Positions 45,611 through 54,890 of a DNA stretch of 57,604 nucleotides are shown piece after piece (within the stretch, counting starts at the first letter, position 1; every line of letters begins with the position of its first letter). The stretch is from Deltaproteobacteria bacterium. GTDB lineage: Bacteria; JAEEML01. The notes under the pieces were generated by a model. It had not been told where the DNA came from. It made no database searches and was given only the letters and a program-made list of their open reading frames with translations. The stretch covers positions 1-57,604 of the forward strand of contig JAEEML010000063.1 in the NCBI GenBank assembly GCA_016283195.1. The letters are read 5' to 3'. The position numbers and the translations under genes were made by a program.

Positions 45611-47662
45611 ATGAAAAAACTATCTTCCTACTCTCTAGCTATGGCCTTTGTTTTGGCCGGCTGCGGCGGCTCAGGGGCTAATAATAAACCTGTTCCCGCC
45701 CCCAAAGCGGAAGTGGCTCCGGCTGAGCAAGCTCCCGCTATTTTCCCCACTGTTTATAATGAGCCGGCAGTGCTTACTAAAGCCTGTGACGAAGTTTTGG
45801 CGAGAGCCCAGGAACTGGCCGCCAAAATCAAGAGCGACCATGCCGCCGGGCAGCACGAAAATATTTTGGCCATTATGAATGATTTGCTCATAACCATGGA
45901 CAGCGTGGGCCCTATGAGTTACCTTTTGAGCCAGGTACACCCCAGTGAAGAACTGCGCAAGAGTGCCGAGGAGTGCACTCAAAAGCTGGAAGCTTTCTCC
46001 ACTGCGCTCTCCCTCGATGCCGACCTTTTTGCCGCTTTGAATGCCCTTGATGCCACTAAACTTAGCGGCGAGGCAGCTCGCTTTTTTGATAAGATTATGC
46101 TGGGTTACAAGCGCTCCGGCGTGGATAAGAGCGCCGAAATCCGCGAAAAGATTGCCTCTTTGAAGAAGGACGATGTCCTTTATGGCCAAAAATTTCACAA
46201 AGCCATTACCGATGGCACCGGCAAAATGAATGTGGCTATTGCCGATTTGGAGGGGCTGCCCGAAGATTTTATTAAGCGTCACCCGGTAAATGAGGACGGC
46301 ACCATCACCATCACCACCGATTACCCGGACTTCTTCCCGGTGGAAACTTATGCCAAAAAGCGTGAAATCCGCGAAAAGCTCTACAAACTCTTTTTGGAGC
46401 GCGGCTACCCGGAAAACGAAGAGAATCTCAAAAAACTTTTGCAAATTCGCTATGATATAGCCCAAACTCTCGGTTATCCCACTTGGGCAGAGTATAATGC
46501 CGAAGATAAAATGATTGGCAATGCCGCCGCTATTGACTCTTTTGTGAACAAAGTGGCCGCTTTGGTGCGTCCCAAGATGGAGAGCGATCTCAAGGAGATG
46601 TTAGCCGCGCTTCAGGCCGAATACCCCGAAGCCAAAGTGGTGGAAGTTTGGGACCGCTTCTATTATCAAAAGCAGTTGCAAGCTAAAAATTACCAGCTCG
46701 ATTCCCAGGAAGTGCGCTCCTATTTTAATTATCCGGATGTAAAAAGCGGCCTTTTGGCAATAGCCCAAAAACTCTATGGTCTAACCTTTGTGCGCGATGA
46801 AGCGGCGCCGGTGTGGCATGAAAGCGTAGAAGCTTACAAAGTGCTGGAAAACGGTGCTCCTATTGCCGTTTTTTACCTCGATATGCACCCCAGAGCCGGT
46901 AAATATGGCCATGCCGCCATGTTTGAAATAAGAAACGGTATTACCGGGCGCGTTATCCCGGCCGGCAGCCTGGTTTGTAACTTTCCAGCCCCCGGAGGCG
47001 AAAGTAAACTGGCTCTTATGGAACACAGCGATGTTACTACTTTCTTCCATGAATTTGGCCACTTAATGCACCAACTTGTTTCCGGCCGCCACGATTATCC
47101 CAATCTCTCCGGCGTCTCCACCGAGTGGGATTTTGTGGAAGCTCCTTCGCAGCTCTTTGAAGAGTGGGCTTGGGATCATGAAGTTCTTTCCACTTTTGCC
47201 AAAAAAGCCGATGGCACGGTTATCAGCAAGGAGCTGGTGGAGCGCATGAAAGCGGCCGATGAATTTGGCAAAGGTGTCCATGTTGGCCGCCAGATGTTTT
47301 ATGCCGCTCTTTCCTATTATTACTATGCCGAAGACCCGGCAAATATCGATTTATTGAAAAAGTATAATGAAGTGCAGGCCAAATATAGCCCCTATCCGCA
47401 AGTAGAAGGCACCCATCCTTATGCCAATTTCGGCCATCTTGATGGCTATAGCTCCATGTATTACACCTATATGTGGTCGCTTGTTATTGCCAAAGATCTT
47501 TTGACCAAATTTGACGGCAATTTGCTTAATGCCGAGGTATTTAAAGCCTATAAAGAAAAAATTCTGGCCCAGGGCGGAGCCAAACCGGCTAAAGAGCTGG
47601 TGGAAGACTTCTTGGGGCGCGAGAGCGACTTTAAGGCTTATTCTGATTGGCTGATGAAATAA
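45611..47662 (+). CDS. M3-family oligopeptidase, lipoprotein form
   Basis: A 683-residue zinc metallopeptidase related to oligopeptidase A/Dcp. The zinc motif HEFGH is at about residues 479-483, with the third ligand likely in EAPSQLFEEW. The N-terminus is a lipoprotein signal (MKKLSSYSLAMAFVLAGC, Cys 18), so the enzyme acts outside the inner membrane; most M3 enzymes are cytosolic. AAGGAG precedes the ATG. It may degrade peptides in the periplasm. Family length is usual. Confidence 0.9.
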   Translation: MKKLSSYSLAMAFVLAGCGGSGANNKPVPAPKAEVAPAEQAPAIFPTVYNEPAVLTKACDEVLARAQELAAKIKSDHAAGQHENILAIMNDLLITMDSVGPMSYLLSQVHPSEELRKSAEECTQKLEAFSTALSLDADLFAALNALDATKLSGEAARFFDKIMLGYKRSGVDKSAEIREKIASLKKDDVLYGQKFHKAITDGTGKMNVAIADLEGLPEDFIKRHPVNEDGTITITTDYPDFFPVETYAKKREIREKLYKLFLERGYPENEENLKKLLQIRYDIAQTLGYPTWAEYNAEDKMIGNAAAIDSFVNKVAALVRPKMESDLKEMLAALQAEYPEAKVVEVWDRFYYQKQLQAKNYQLDSQEVRSYFNYPDVKSGLLAIAQKLYGLTFVRDEAAPVWHESVEAYKVLENGAPIAVFYLDMHPRAGKYGHAAMFEIRNGITGRVIPAGSLVCNFPAPGGESKLALMEHSDVTTFFHEFGHLMHQLVSGRHDYPNLSGVSTEWDFVEAPSQLFEEWAWDHEVLSTFAKKADGTVISKELVERMKAADEFGKGVHVGRQMFYAALSYYYYAEDPANIDLLKKYNEVQAKYSPYPQVEGTHPYANFGHLDGYSSMYYTYMWSLVIAKDLLTKFDGNLLNAEVFKAYKEKILAQGGAKPAKELVEDFLGRESDFKAYSDWLMK

Positions 47663-47686
47663 TTCACTTTTTGCCGGAGTGGCCGC

Positions 47687-48820
47687 ATGGCTATAGCCCA
47701 AGATTTAGCTAACCTGGCATCGGCTTTTGCTTTTGAAGGAGAACCTACTAAGGCTCAGGCAATAGCAAGCGGCCATATTAACCGCACCTATTATCTCACC
47801 TACGATAATGGCCGGGGCGGGGAAAATTACTATCTTTTACAAAAGATAAATAGCGCGGTTTTTCAAGATGTGCCCGCTTTAATGGCCAATGTGGCCCGGC
47901 TTTTGGCCTATTTTAAAAATGAGCCGCATATAAGCGAAGAGCTTTTTTACGGCCGGGAGCCGGAGCTTATTTTTACTAAAAATGGCGCTTCTTTTCTGGC
48001 GGCAGCGGATGGCTCCTTCTGGCGCGCTTATACCTTCATCGGCGCGGCCACAATCTTAAAGGAGCCGGCTTTAGTGGAAATTAGAGCGGCGGCCTTTGCC
48101 TATGGCTCGCTGGCCAGGCGCCTGGCTAATTTGTCCTGTGAATTATTTAATGAGACTATCCCCAATTTTCATGCCCTAAAAAGCCGCCTTCTGGCCTTTA
48201 ACGCGGCTCTTTCGGCCGCAGCCGAAGAGCGGCCGGAGCGCTACAAAAAAGTTTTACCTTTGGCGCAAAAATTATCGGCCATGGCTACCCTGGCTTTGCC
48301 GCTGGCTAAGGCTATAGCCAGCGGTGAGCTGCCGCGCCGCCTGGCTCACAACGATACCAAATTGAGCAACATACTCTTTGCTAAAGAGAGCCATGAGCCG
48401 CTCTCTATTATAGATTTTGATACAGTAATGCCCGGTTCGCCGCTCTATGATTTTGGCGATTTGGTGCGTAGCGCGGCGGCGACAGGTGCTGAAGATGAGC
48501 CGGAAGGAATGGAAATTTCCCTGGAAAAATACGAGGTTATCTGTCAGGGCTTTATTCCGCCGCTACTCCCCATATTAAATGAGGCCGAGCGGGAATACCT
48601 GCCGCTGGCGCCGCTTACCATTACCTGCGAACTCTCTTTGCGCTTTTTTGCCGATTACCTTAGCGGCGACCACTATTTTGCCATTCATTACCCAGAGCAG
48701 AATTTTAAACGCGGCCTGGCTCAGCTAAAGTTGGCTGAGTCTATGGCTGAAAGGGCAGGTGAAATGGCCAAAATTGCCAAAAATAACTTATCGCCGCAAA
48801 ATTTGAAAAAAGTATATTGA
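47687..48820 (+). CDS. APH/NahK-like sugar kinase
   Basis: A 377-residue kinase of the aminoglycoside-phosphotransferase fold. The catalytic loop is LAHNDTKLSNILF and the following IDFDTVMPGSPLYDFGD binds metal, both as in the N-acetylhexosamine-1-kinase/homoserine-kinase-like branch rather than antibiotic-resistance APHs. GGAG precedes the ATG. Expected to phosphorylate a sugar or amino alcohol; the substrate is not clear. Short gap of 24 bases from the peptidase. Confidence 0.78.
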   Translation: MAIAQDLANLASAFAFEGEPTKAQAIASGHINRTYYLTYDNGRGGENYYLLQKINSAVFQDVPALMANVARLLAYFKNEPHISEELFYGREPELIFTKNGASFLAAADGSFWRAYTFIGAATILKEPALVEIRAAAFAYGSLARRLANLSCELFNETIPNFHALKSRLLAFNAALSAAAEERPERYKKVLPLAQKLSAMATLALPLAKAIASGELPRRLAHNDTKLSNILFAKESHEPLSIIDFDTVMPGSPLYDFGDLVRSAAATGAEDEPEGMEISLEKYEVICQGFIPPLLPILNEAEREYLPLAPLTITCELSLRFFADYLSGDHYFAIHYPEQNFKRGLAQLKLAESMAERAGEMAKIAKNNLSPQNLKKVY

Positions 48821-48886
48821 CTATTTATCGCCATTTCTTAACTATGAGCTCATGTGGTGTTTCTCGGAAAATACTGGAGCTTAATC

Positions 48887-50905
48887 ATGGAAAAATCAGT
48901 AGCTGGTATTAGATCTAGATTTCGGCTTTATGATGCAATATTGCAACTTAACAATGAGCATTTTCTCTTTTTAGCCGGCAAGGATGGTGAGCTTGGGGCA
49001 ACTTTTGCCTCACCTGAGCTTCTAAAGCGCTTTGGAGTTAAGCCGGAAGAATTTTTTAACCAACTCTCGCGCACTGTGGTGTGGGATAAAGAATCAACCA
49101 ATAATTTAGTTACTTTGCCTTTGCCTGCCGGTGACTTTATTATTTGTTATAGTGTTACTTTTTTGCCAGGCGAAGAGAGCCCGATGGCGCAAAAAGCCAT
49201 TATCGGCCGTGATTTGACAGCCGAGCAGCGCCTGCGCCAGGAGCAGCAGGAAACAGGCGAACTGGTGGAGCATGTAATTCAAAATTCACGCGATCTTATT
49301 CTTATTCATGATGAAGGAATTATTAAATATGCCAGTAACGGGGCGGCAAAACTTTTGGGCGTAAGCAGCGCCGATAAACTCATAGGTGCCTCTTTTTATA
49401 GCTTTATTCCCGAAAAAAATGCCAAAGCCACTATTGAGCGCGATAAACGTATTATCGAATTCGATGGTGAAATAATAGAAGACAGCGAAGAATTTTTAAC
49501 CAAAGATGGCCATAAATTTTTTGCCATGCTACGAGAGCGGGCGGTGACTTTTCAGGGGCGCCACATGATCCTGGCCGTGGCCAGCGATATCAGCGATATT
49601 GTGGCCAGCGAAAACCAGTGCCATGAGCTTTGGGAACGCATTGAACTCGCTAAAAAGCAAGAGAGCATGGTGGTGATGGCTGCCGGCATTGCCCACGATT
49701 TTAATAACATGCTCTCCGGGATTATCGGCAATGCCAATTTACTGGCCGGAGAATTGCAAGATAATGATAAAGCTCAGCAATTTTTAGGGCGTATTGAACT
49801 GGCGGCGCGGCAGGCGGCAGATTTAACCAGGCAGCTCGTAACTTATGCTACCGGCAGTGGCTTGGAGCTGGCACCCATATATTTAAAGAATATTATCAAT
49901 GATATGCTTTCGCTGCTTAGAGCTTCCATCCCGCGCAGTGTGGATCTCAAATTTAACTGCCAGGAGCAGGTGGAAGTTTTGGCTGATGCCTCGCAAATTC
50001 GCCAAGTGGTAATGAATCTTCTAATTAATGCGGCCGAAGCTATCAGCATGAATCGTTCTACCGGCCTGGTGACTGTGGTAACAAGAGCTATTGCTATAAC
50101 CGGCGAACAAAATGAGACGGATTACTTAAAGCGCCCGCTTCCCATAGGTAAATATGTGGCCCTCGAAGTTACCGATAATGGCCCGGGTATTCCGGCCGAT
50201 AATATCGAAAAAATCTTTGACCCCATGTATTCCACCAAGAAAAAATCGCGCGGCTTGGGGCTCGCCAGCCTTTTGGGCATTGTGCGTAGCCATCACGGTT
50301 TCATCGGCATAAATTCTATTGTCGGTGTTGGTACAACGGTGCGTGTTTATCTACCGCAAACCAGCCAGGCGGTTACTACTCAGGAAATAGAGCCGCTTTC
50401 GGGCGCCGTGAGTAGCAATGAGCGCTTGCCCGAAGAGAAGGGCAGCTTAAAAGAGAGCGGCCGGGAACCGCCCAAGAGCCCGGAAGTAAAGAGTGAGCCG
50501 GCGTCTCCCCCCAAAGTAATTAAGCGTGAACAAAGAGCCGGAGGCACTATTCTGGTGATTGATGATGAACAGGCGCTTTTAAGCATTGCCAAATTGGCTC
50601 TCGAAATAGTCGGCTACCAGGTTGATGCCGTTTCTTCCGGAGAAGACGGTTTGGAACTTTTGCGCCAGAACCAGCATAAATACAGCGTGGTGCTTACTGA
50701 TTTTGCCATGCCGGGACTCTCCGGAGTGGCGCTGCTTAAAGCCATTGCCAAACTTAATCCTGATGTGCCTTTGGTGCTCACCAGCGGCTATTCATGGAAT
50801 AGCTTAAAAGGGCAGATCGATGTGCCCATTGCCGGCTATTTGCAAAAACCGTTTGGCGCCAGCGATATTGCCCGGGCAGTTGATATGGCCATGCCGGCCA
50901 AGTGA
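48887..50905 (+). CDS. Hybrid sensor histidine kinase
   Basis: A 672-residue cytosolic hybrid kinase: a first sensor region (residues 1-120), a PAS domain (about 135-250), an HisKA helix with the phosphorylated His at about 270 (GIAHDFNNMLSG), a HATPase domain (DNGPGI, GLGLAS at 425-465), a Pro/Glu/Ser linker (500-550), and a receiver with the phospho-acceptor Asp near 604 (VLTDFAMPG). No membrane segment is seen, so the signal is internal. The HDFNN form is typical of NtrB/PAS hybrid kinases in Deltaproteobacteria. The start with GGAG upstream (48887) is preferred over an earlier ATG. Confidence 0.9.
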   Translation: MEKSVAGIRSRFRLYDAILQLNNEHFLFLAGKDGELGATFASPELLKRFGVKPEEFFNQLSRTVVWDKESTNNLVTLPLPAGDFIICYSVTFLPGEESPMAQKAIIGRDLTAEQRLRQEQQETGELVEHVIQNSRDLILIHDEGIIKYASNGAAKLLGVSSADKLIGASFYSFIPEKNAKATIERDKRIIEFDGEIIEDSEEFLTKDGHKFFAMLRERAVTFQGRHMILAVASDISDIVASENQCHELWERIELAKKQESMVVMAAGIAHDFNNMLSGIIGNANLLAGELQDNDKAQQFLGRIELAARQAADLTRQLVTYATGSGLELAPIYLKNIINDMLSLLRASIPRSVDLKFNCQEQVEVLADASQIRQVVMNLLINAAEAISMNRSTGLVTVVTRAIAITGEQNETDYLKRPLPIGKYVALEVTDNGPGIPADNIEKIFDPMYSTKKKSRGLGLASLLGIVRSHHGFIGINSIVGVGTTVRVYLPQTSQAVTTQEIEPLSGAVSSNERLPEEKGSLKESGREPPKSPEVKSEPASPPKVIKREQRAGGTILVIDDEQALLSIAKLALEIVGYQVDAVSSGEDGLELLRQNQHKYSVVLTDFAMPGLSGVALLKAIAKLNPDVPLVLTSGYSWNSLKGQIDVPIAGYLQKPFGASDIARAVDMAMPAK

Positions 50906-50914
50906 TCTTAGATT

Positions 50915-51550
50915 TTAGCGGGCTATTCTTTTAAAACGCATCCGGTAAATGGGGTCGCCCTGGCTTTCGTGCCAGGCTTCGCGCTCGGTGGGGCCGGGGC
51001 CAAAGGGTGTCTTGTCCTGCGAAAAGCCGCCCCCTTCCTGTAAATTTATGAGTAGCGGCTCCTGCTCCAGCGCTTCCAACATGGCCTGGGCCAGGGGTTC
51101 ATTATCGGTAGCTACCAGTAAATGGCCGCCGTCAATCAGTTTTTCGGCAATTATCTTGGCCGTAACTTCATTTAAAACGCGCCTTTTATGGTGGCGGGCT
51201 TTATACCAAGGGTCGGGAAAGTTTATATACACTGTGTCCAGCGAATTATCGGGAAAGAGGCCGGATAGGTGCACATTGACATTGCACATGAGGGCCGCCA
51301 GATTGGTAAGCCCTTGGGCCGCCGCCGCCGCCTTTAAGCCTTCTACCAGAAAATCGCGTATTTCGAGCGCTACCACATTATATTCTGGGTGCGCTTCGGC
51401 GAGAGCCAGAGCAAAGGCGCCTTTGCCGGTGCCGATATCCAGGTGATAGGGTGCCTCGCGGCCAAATACTTTGGGCCAATCCGGAATCTCAATGGGCGCG
51501 GTAAAGCGCAGACTGAAGGGGTTTACATGGCGGCGGTGACGTTCGTGCAT
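50915..51550 (-). CDS. trmB: tRNA (guanine-N7)-methyltransferase
   Basis: A 211-residue SAM-dependent enzyme modifying G46 in tRNAs. LDIGTGKGAFALALA binds SAM, and FPDPWYKARHHKRR is the family motif. The ATG is 2 bases after the stop of epmA, with its GGAG inside the end of that gene, so they are one operon. Convergent with the histidine kinase gene. Confidence 0.95.
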   Translation of the reverse strand: MHERHRRHVNPFSLRFTAPIEIPDWPKVFGREAPYHLDIGTGKGAFALALAEAHPEYNVVALEIRDFLVEGLKAAAAAQGLTNLAALMCNVNVHLSGLFPDNSLDTVYINFPDPWYKARHHKRRVLNEVTAKIIAEKLIDGGHLLVATDNEPLAQAMLEALEQEPLLINLQEGGGFSQDKTPFGPGPTEREAWHESQGDPIYRMRFKRIAR

Positions 51551-51552
51551 AT

Positions 51553-52545
51553 TTAAGCTCCAAGCGGGGGGATAAAAGTTACTTCACTGATATGGCGGGC
51601 GCCGGTTAAGAGCATAACCAGGCGGTCAAAGCCCATGGCCATGCCGGTGGCCGGCGGCATCTCGCCAACAGCTTTTAAAAAGCGCTCATCGCTGGGCTGG
51701 GCCACCTTGCCACGGCGGCGGCGCTCAGACTCTTCCAAGGCAAAGCGGCGGCGCTGCTCCGCTTCATTTATGAGTTCCACAAAGCCGTTGGCGAGCTCAA
51801 TATCGGCCGCATAGAGCTCCACCCGCTCGGAAAGCAGCGGATTTTGGGGATCGAGGCGCGAGAGCGAAGCTAATGGCGCCGGGTAGTGAGAGACAAAATA
51901 GGGCCTATCCAGCTTTTCCAGCTCCGGATCTATCTTTTCCAGCATGAGTAGGTTAAAGACATCATCAAAGGGCATCTCGGGCAGGTGGCGACCCAAAAGT
52001 TTATGAATATGCTCCATGGGCAAATTATCCGGCGCGCACTCGCTCACTTTAAAGCCCACATATTTTTCAAAAAGCTCATCTATGGTAAAGCGGTAAAAAG
52101 GCTTATTAAGAGCTATTACGCCGTGCGCCGTTTTGAGCTCGGTAGCGCCTATGGCCGCCGCCGCCGCTTTGATGATATTTTCCGGATCTTCAAAGAGATA
52201 GCGGATATCGGCTTCGCTCCGGTACCATTCCAGCATCATAAATTCGCAAAAATGCTGGGCTGTCCACTCGTCATCGCGATAGACATGGCAAAGCTGATAA
52301 ATATTGCCCAGGCCCATGGCTAAAAGGCGCTTCATGGCAAGCTCGGGCGAAGTGTGCAAAAAGCCATTAACAAGTTTGCCCTCTTTTTTAAAGGCAATAG
52401 GCACCGGCTCAATGTGCATTTCCGGCGCGTTGGCCATAATGGCCGCCGGCGTATCCACTTCGTTAAAGCCGTTTTCGGCAAAAAAAGCGCGCACGGCACT
52501 AAGCAACTGGCTTCTTTTTAATAAAATCGGTGATGGCTTACGCAT
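51553..52545 (-). CDS. epmA: EF-P beta-lysylation enzyme EpmA (lysyl-tRNA synthetase-like)
   Basis: A 330-residue paralogue of class II lysyl-tRNA synthetase without the anticodon-binding domain, the hallmark of EpmA (GenX/PoxA). Motif 2 region reads CHVYRDDEW then CEFMMLEWYRSE, and motif 3 is GMAMGFDRLVMLLTG. It would attach beta-lysine to elongation factor P to help ribosomes through polyproline. efp and epmB are not in the window. It runs into trmB. Confidence 0.9.
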   Translation of the reverse strand: MRKPSPILLKRSQLLSAVRAFFAENGFNEVDTPAAIMANAPEMHIEPVPIAFKKEGKLVNGFLHTSPELAMKRLLAMGLGNIYQLCHVYRDDEWTAQHFCEFMMLEWYRSEADIRYLFEDPENIIKAAAAAIGATELKTAHGVIALNKPFYRFTIDELFEKYVGFKVSECAPDNLPMEHIHKLLGRHLPEMPFDDVFNLLMLEKIDPELEKLDRPYFVSHYPAPLASLSRLDPQNPLLSERVELYAADIELANGFVELINEAEQRRRFALEESERRRRGKVAQPSDERFLKAVGEMPPATGMAMGFDRLVMLLTGARHISEVTFIPPLGA

Positions 52546-52632
52546 AACAAATATTTATTCCTCATATACATGGAGCAGAGAGGTAAAAACTCATAAGCAC
52601 CATTGATATTTAAACAAACCAATTCTCAATTT

Positions 52633-52905
52633 TTAGGGGAAAATATTTATTTCCTTGGCAGCATATTTTTCAGTTGAGCGTGGTGTATCAAATACCGTTT
52701 GCATAAAAGCAGCGTCGTCGGCATTGTTGAAAAGCTCTTGTGAGCCAAGACGCCAATTATTTAGGGCTGCCTCATAGTCGGTATTATGATTTGCAAAATC
52801 CGCAAAATGGGCTTTAAGCTTTAAATAAGTAATAAATAAGCCCAATTCCGTTATATAGTCTTCCGGTAGTGCCTTTATTTCTTGTTCCAGCATTTCGTAG
52901 GTCAT
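52633..52905 (-). CDS. Small antitoxin-like protein
   Basis: A 90-residue protein. The N-terminus (MLEQEIKALPEDYITELGLFITYLKLK in shorter pieces) resembles the helical core of small DUF2281-type antitoxins, which bind a toxin encoded beside them. No toxin gene is seen next to it. GGGGGGATCG precedes the ATG. Likely a solitary or decayed module; the assignment is tentative. Confidence 0.5.
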   Translation of the reverse strand: MTYEMLEQEIKALPEDYITELGLFITYLKLKAHFADFANHNTDYEAALNNWRLGSQELFNNADDAAFMQTVFDTPRSTEKYAAKEINIFP

Positions 52906-53005
52906 CGATCCCCCCTAAGTCCAAATATTATAGCATAATGGGTTAAGGCTGCCAAGAGCGCAGATGGGCCCATGCGGAGATGGATTAATTACCTCTTTCC
53001 GCTGT

Positions 53006-54619
53006 TTAGTTCTGGCTCTTGATGCAGCGTGCGGAATAGCCGGCTTGTTTGGAAAAATAGCCCACATATATATCGTTGCCGGTAATTTTTAGAAAATACG
53101 CATAGTTGCTATCGTATGGTGAAGAAGACCATAAAGTGGCTGTTTCACCAAATTCACCATACTTCGGATAAGCTTGATACCAGTAATCACCGGCGGGAAC
53201 GGCCGTAAAGCCATAAATATCTTTGCCGCCATTCCATGTGCTAACACGTAATTTTTGGGCCGCAGTGGCATTTTCGCCGCCGAGATAAGCGATAAGTTCT
53301 TCAAATTCTTCCTTGGTTGGTAAGCGCCAGCCGCTGGGGCAAAATTCGCTGGCGCTGGCTGTAGCCCAATCGTAAAGAAGGCCATAATTATCCATGTTAT
53401 TTTGAGCACCACCCGGATAATACTTACTATCGGTTTCGCGCTTATAATTTTGGGCCATCCATTCCCGGCAGTCAATCACCACTGTGTTATATTTTTTATT
53501 ACTATCATGATCATCTTCTAGTTTACCGGTTGTGCCATCGGCGCCTAATTTGCACTGGTCGCATTTTTCGCCGAACCTATTTTTATTTTTGCACTGGTCA
53601 CAATTAGTGCCGGTAAAGGCGGCGGCGCACTCGCTGCAATCTTCGCCGTCCCAACCTGTTTGGCAAGTTCCGCTTTTGCAATTGCCGCTCTCTTTATCCA
53701 GCGTGCCGTTTTGGCAGAGAATTTTTTTGTCGCACTTGCTGCCGGTAAAGGTGTCGGCGCACTCATTACAATCTTCGCCCGTCCAGCCTGTTTGGCAAGT
53801 TCCGCTCTTGCAGTGGCCGCTTTCATCGTCTAATCTGCCGTTTTTACACAAAATTTCTTTATCGCAATCGGCGCCGGTGTAGTCATCCACACAAAAATTA
53901 CAGAGCGGCCCGGTCTTGTGCGGGTTTTGACATTCATCACAGTTTATGCCGACCCAGCCGGCTTCGCAGCTATCGGCGTGGCAATTGCCCGTCAGCGGAT
54001 TCAATAGGCCATGGCTGCACTTGATTTTTATGTTGCACTTTAAGCCGGCGTAGAACTCCCCGCAGATAAAACATTCGCCATTGCCGCTCCGCCCCTCGTG
54101 GCAGTATTCTTTATCGCCGCAGTCACATTTTTGGCAGTTTTGTCCATAATAGCCCGGCTTACACTCGGCACACTCGGCGCCGGTAAAATTAGCCGCACAT
54201 TCCTGGCAATTCTCGCCGCTAAAGCCGATGGCGCACTCAGTGCAATTTTCGCCGCCGCGGTGGCCGCTACAGGCGCAGCGGCCCTGGCCGTTACATTCCT
54301 GAAATTCGCCGCTGCAACTGCCGCGCTTTACCCCCTTACTAACGCCTTCGCAGATATGCCTTTCCGAGCATATAAGGCAATCGTCGGCGCAATCGTCATC
54401 CGTCTGGCAAATAGCCGCGCATTTGCCGTTGGGGTAGCCGCTTTTTTCTATGCAGAGGTAGCCTTCCGGGCATTTTCCGGCGGTATCGCAGGCCTGGCCG
54501 GGTTTACCTTCCGGCAATGGGCCATCGGCCTCGGCGTCGGGGTTTTCGTCCAGTAAAGCCATATCGCAGGCGGCGAGATTAAGGGCAAGCAGTAAAAGAT
54601 ATATTTTTGCCTGTTTCAT
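53006..54619 (-). CDS. EGF-repeat FISUMP lipoprotein
   Basis: A 537-residue surface lipoprotein: signal peptide with LAAC lipobox (Cys 18), an acidic linker, then about ten EGF-like Cys-rich units (CECxxGFxGxNCxEC-like; two near-identical units KSGTCQTGW-x-GEDC in tandem), and a C-terminal FISUMP domain (WMAQNYK, CPSGWRLPTKEEF, YGFTAVPAGDYW, SARCIKS). It is 9 bases after the stop of the downstream membrane piece at 54629, so it is in the same operon. The near-identical repeats could recombine. Probably involved in surface contact; unproven. Confidence 0.82.
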   Translation of the reverse strand: MKQAKIYLLLLALNLAACDMALLDENPDAEADGPLPEGKPGQACDTAGKCPEGYLCIEKSGYPNGKCAAICQTDDDCADDCLICSERHICEGVSKGVKRGSCSGEFQECNGQGRCACSGHRGGENCTECAIGFSGENCQECAANFTGAECAECKPGYYGQNCQKCDCGDKEYCHEGRSGNGECFICGEFYAGLKCNIKIKCSHGLLNPLTGNCHADSCEAGWVGINCDECQNPHKTGPLCNFCVDDYTGADCDKEILCKNGRLDDESGHCKSGTCQTGWTGEDCNECADTFTGSKCDKKILCQNGTLDKESGNCKSGTCQTGWDGEDCSECAAAFTGTNCDQCKNKNRFGEKCDQCKLGADGTTGKLEDDHDSNKKYNTVVIDCREWMAQNYKRETDSKYYPGGAQNNMDNYGLLYDWATASASEFCPSGWRLPTKEEFEELIAYLGGENATAAQKLRVSTWNGGKDIYGFTAVPAGDYWYQAYPKYGEFGETATLWSSSPYDSNYAYFLKITGNDIYVGYFSKQAGYSARCIKSQN

Positions 54620-54628
54620 AATAGTTCC

Positions 54629-54862
54629 CTAAAAGGTGATAGCCAGCACCAGTGAGCTCTCTTCTTTGCCGATAGCCGGTAGCACTGTTACTTGCGTTTC
54701 CTTTAACTTAGCCAGTTTATGCTTGGTGCGCACATGCAAAGCGCCCAAAACAATGGAAGAGATAACAGCGGCACTGCCCAGGGCAATAAGTACGGATCCG
54801 GCGGCCTGGTTTTTCTCCCAGGCATTTTCCAGATTTTGTAAATATAACATGCTATCCAGCAT
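54629..54862 (-). CDS. C-terminal part of the frameshifted FISUMP membrane protein
   Basis: A 77-residue piece with one hydrophobic helix (SVLIALGSAAVISSIVLGAL) and a basic tail. Its frame stays open upstream through KQYERYNNPQ to the T8 run at 54906-54913, where it meets the frame of the FISUMP gene with one base removed. The ATG at 54862 has no ribosome site. So this is best seen as the end of the upstream gene. Stop TAG at 54629-54631. Confidence 0.7.
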   Translation of the reverse strand: MLDSMLYLQNLENAWEKNQAAGSVLIALGSAAVISSIVLGALHVRTKHKLAKLKETQVTVLPAIGKEESSLVLAITF

Positions 54863-54890
54863 TTGCGGATTATTATAGCGCTCATACTGC

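Noticed and set aside
52633-52905. Complete toxin-antitoxin pair
   Set aside because: Only an antitoxin-like gene is present; no toxin frame adjoins it.
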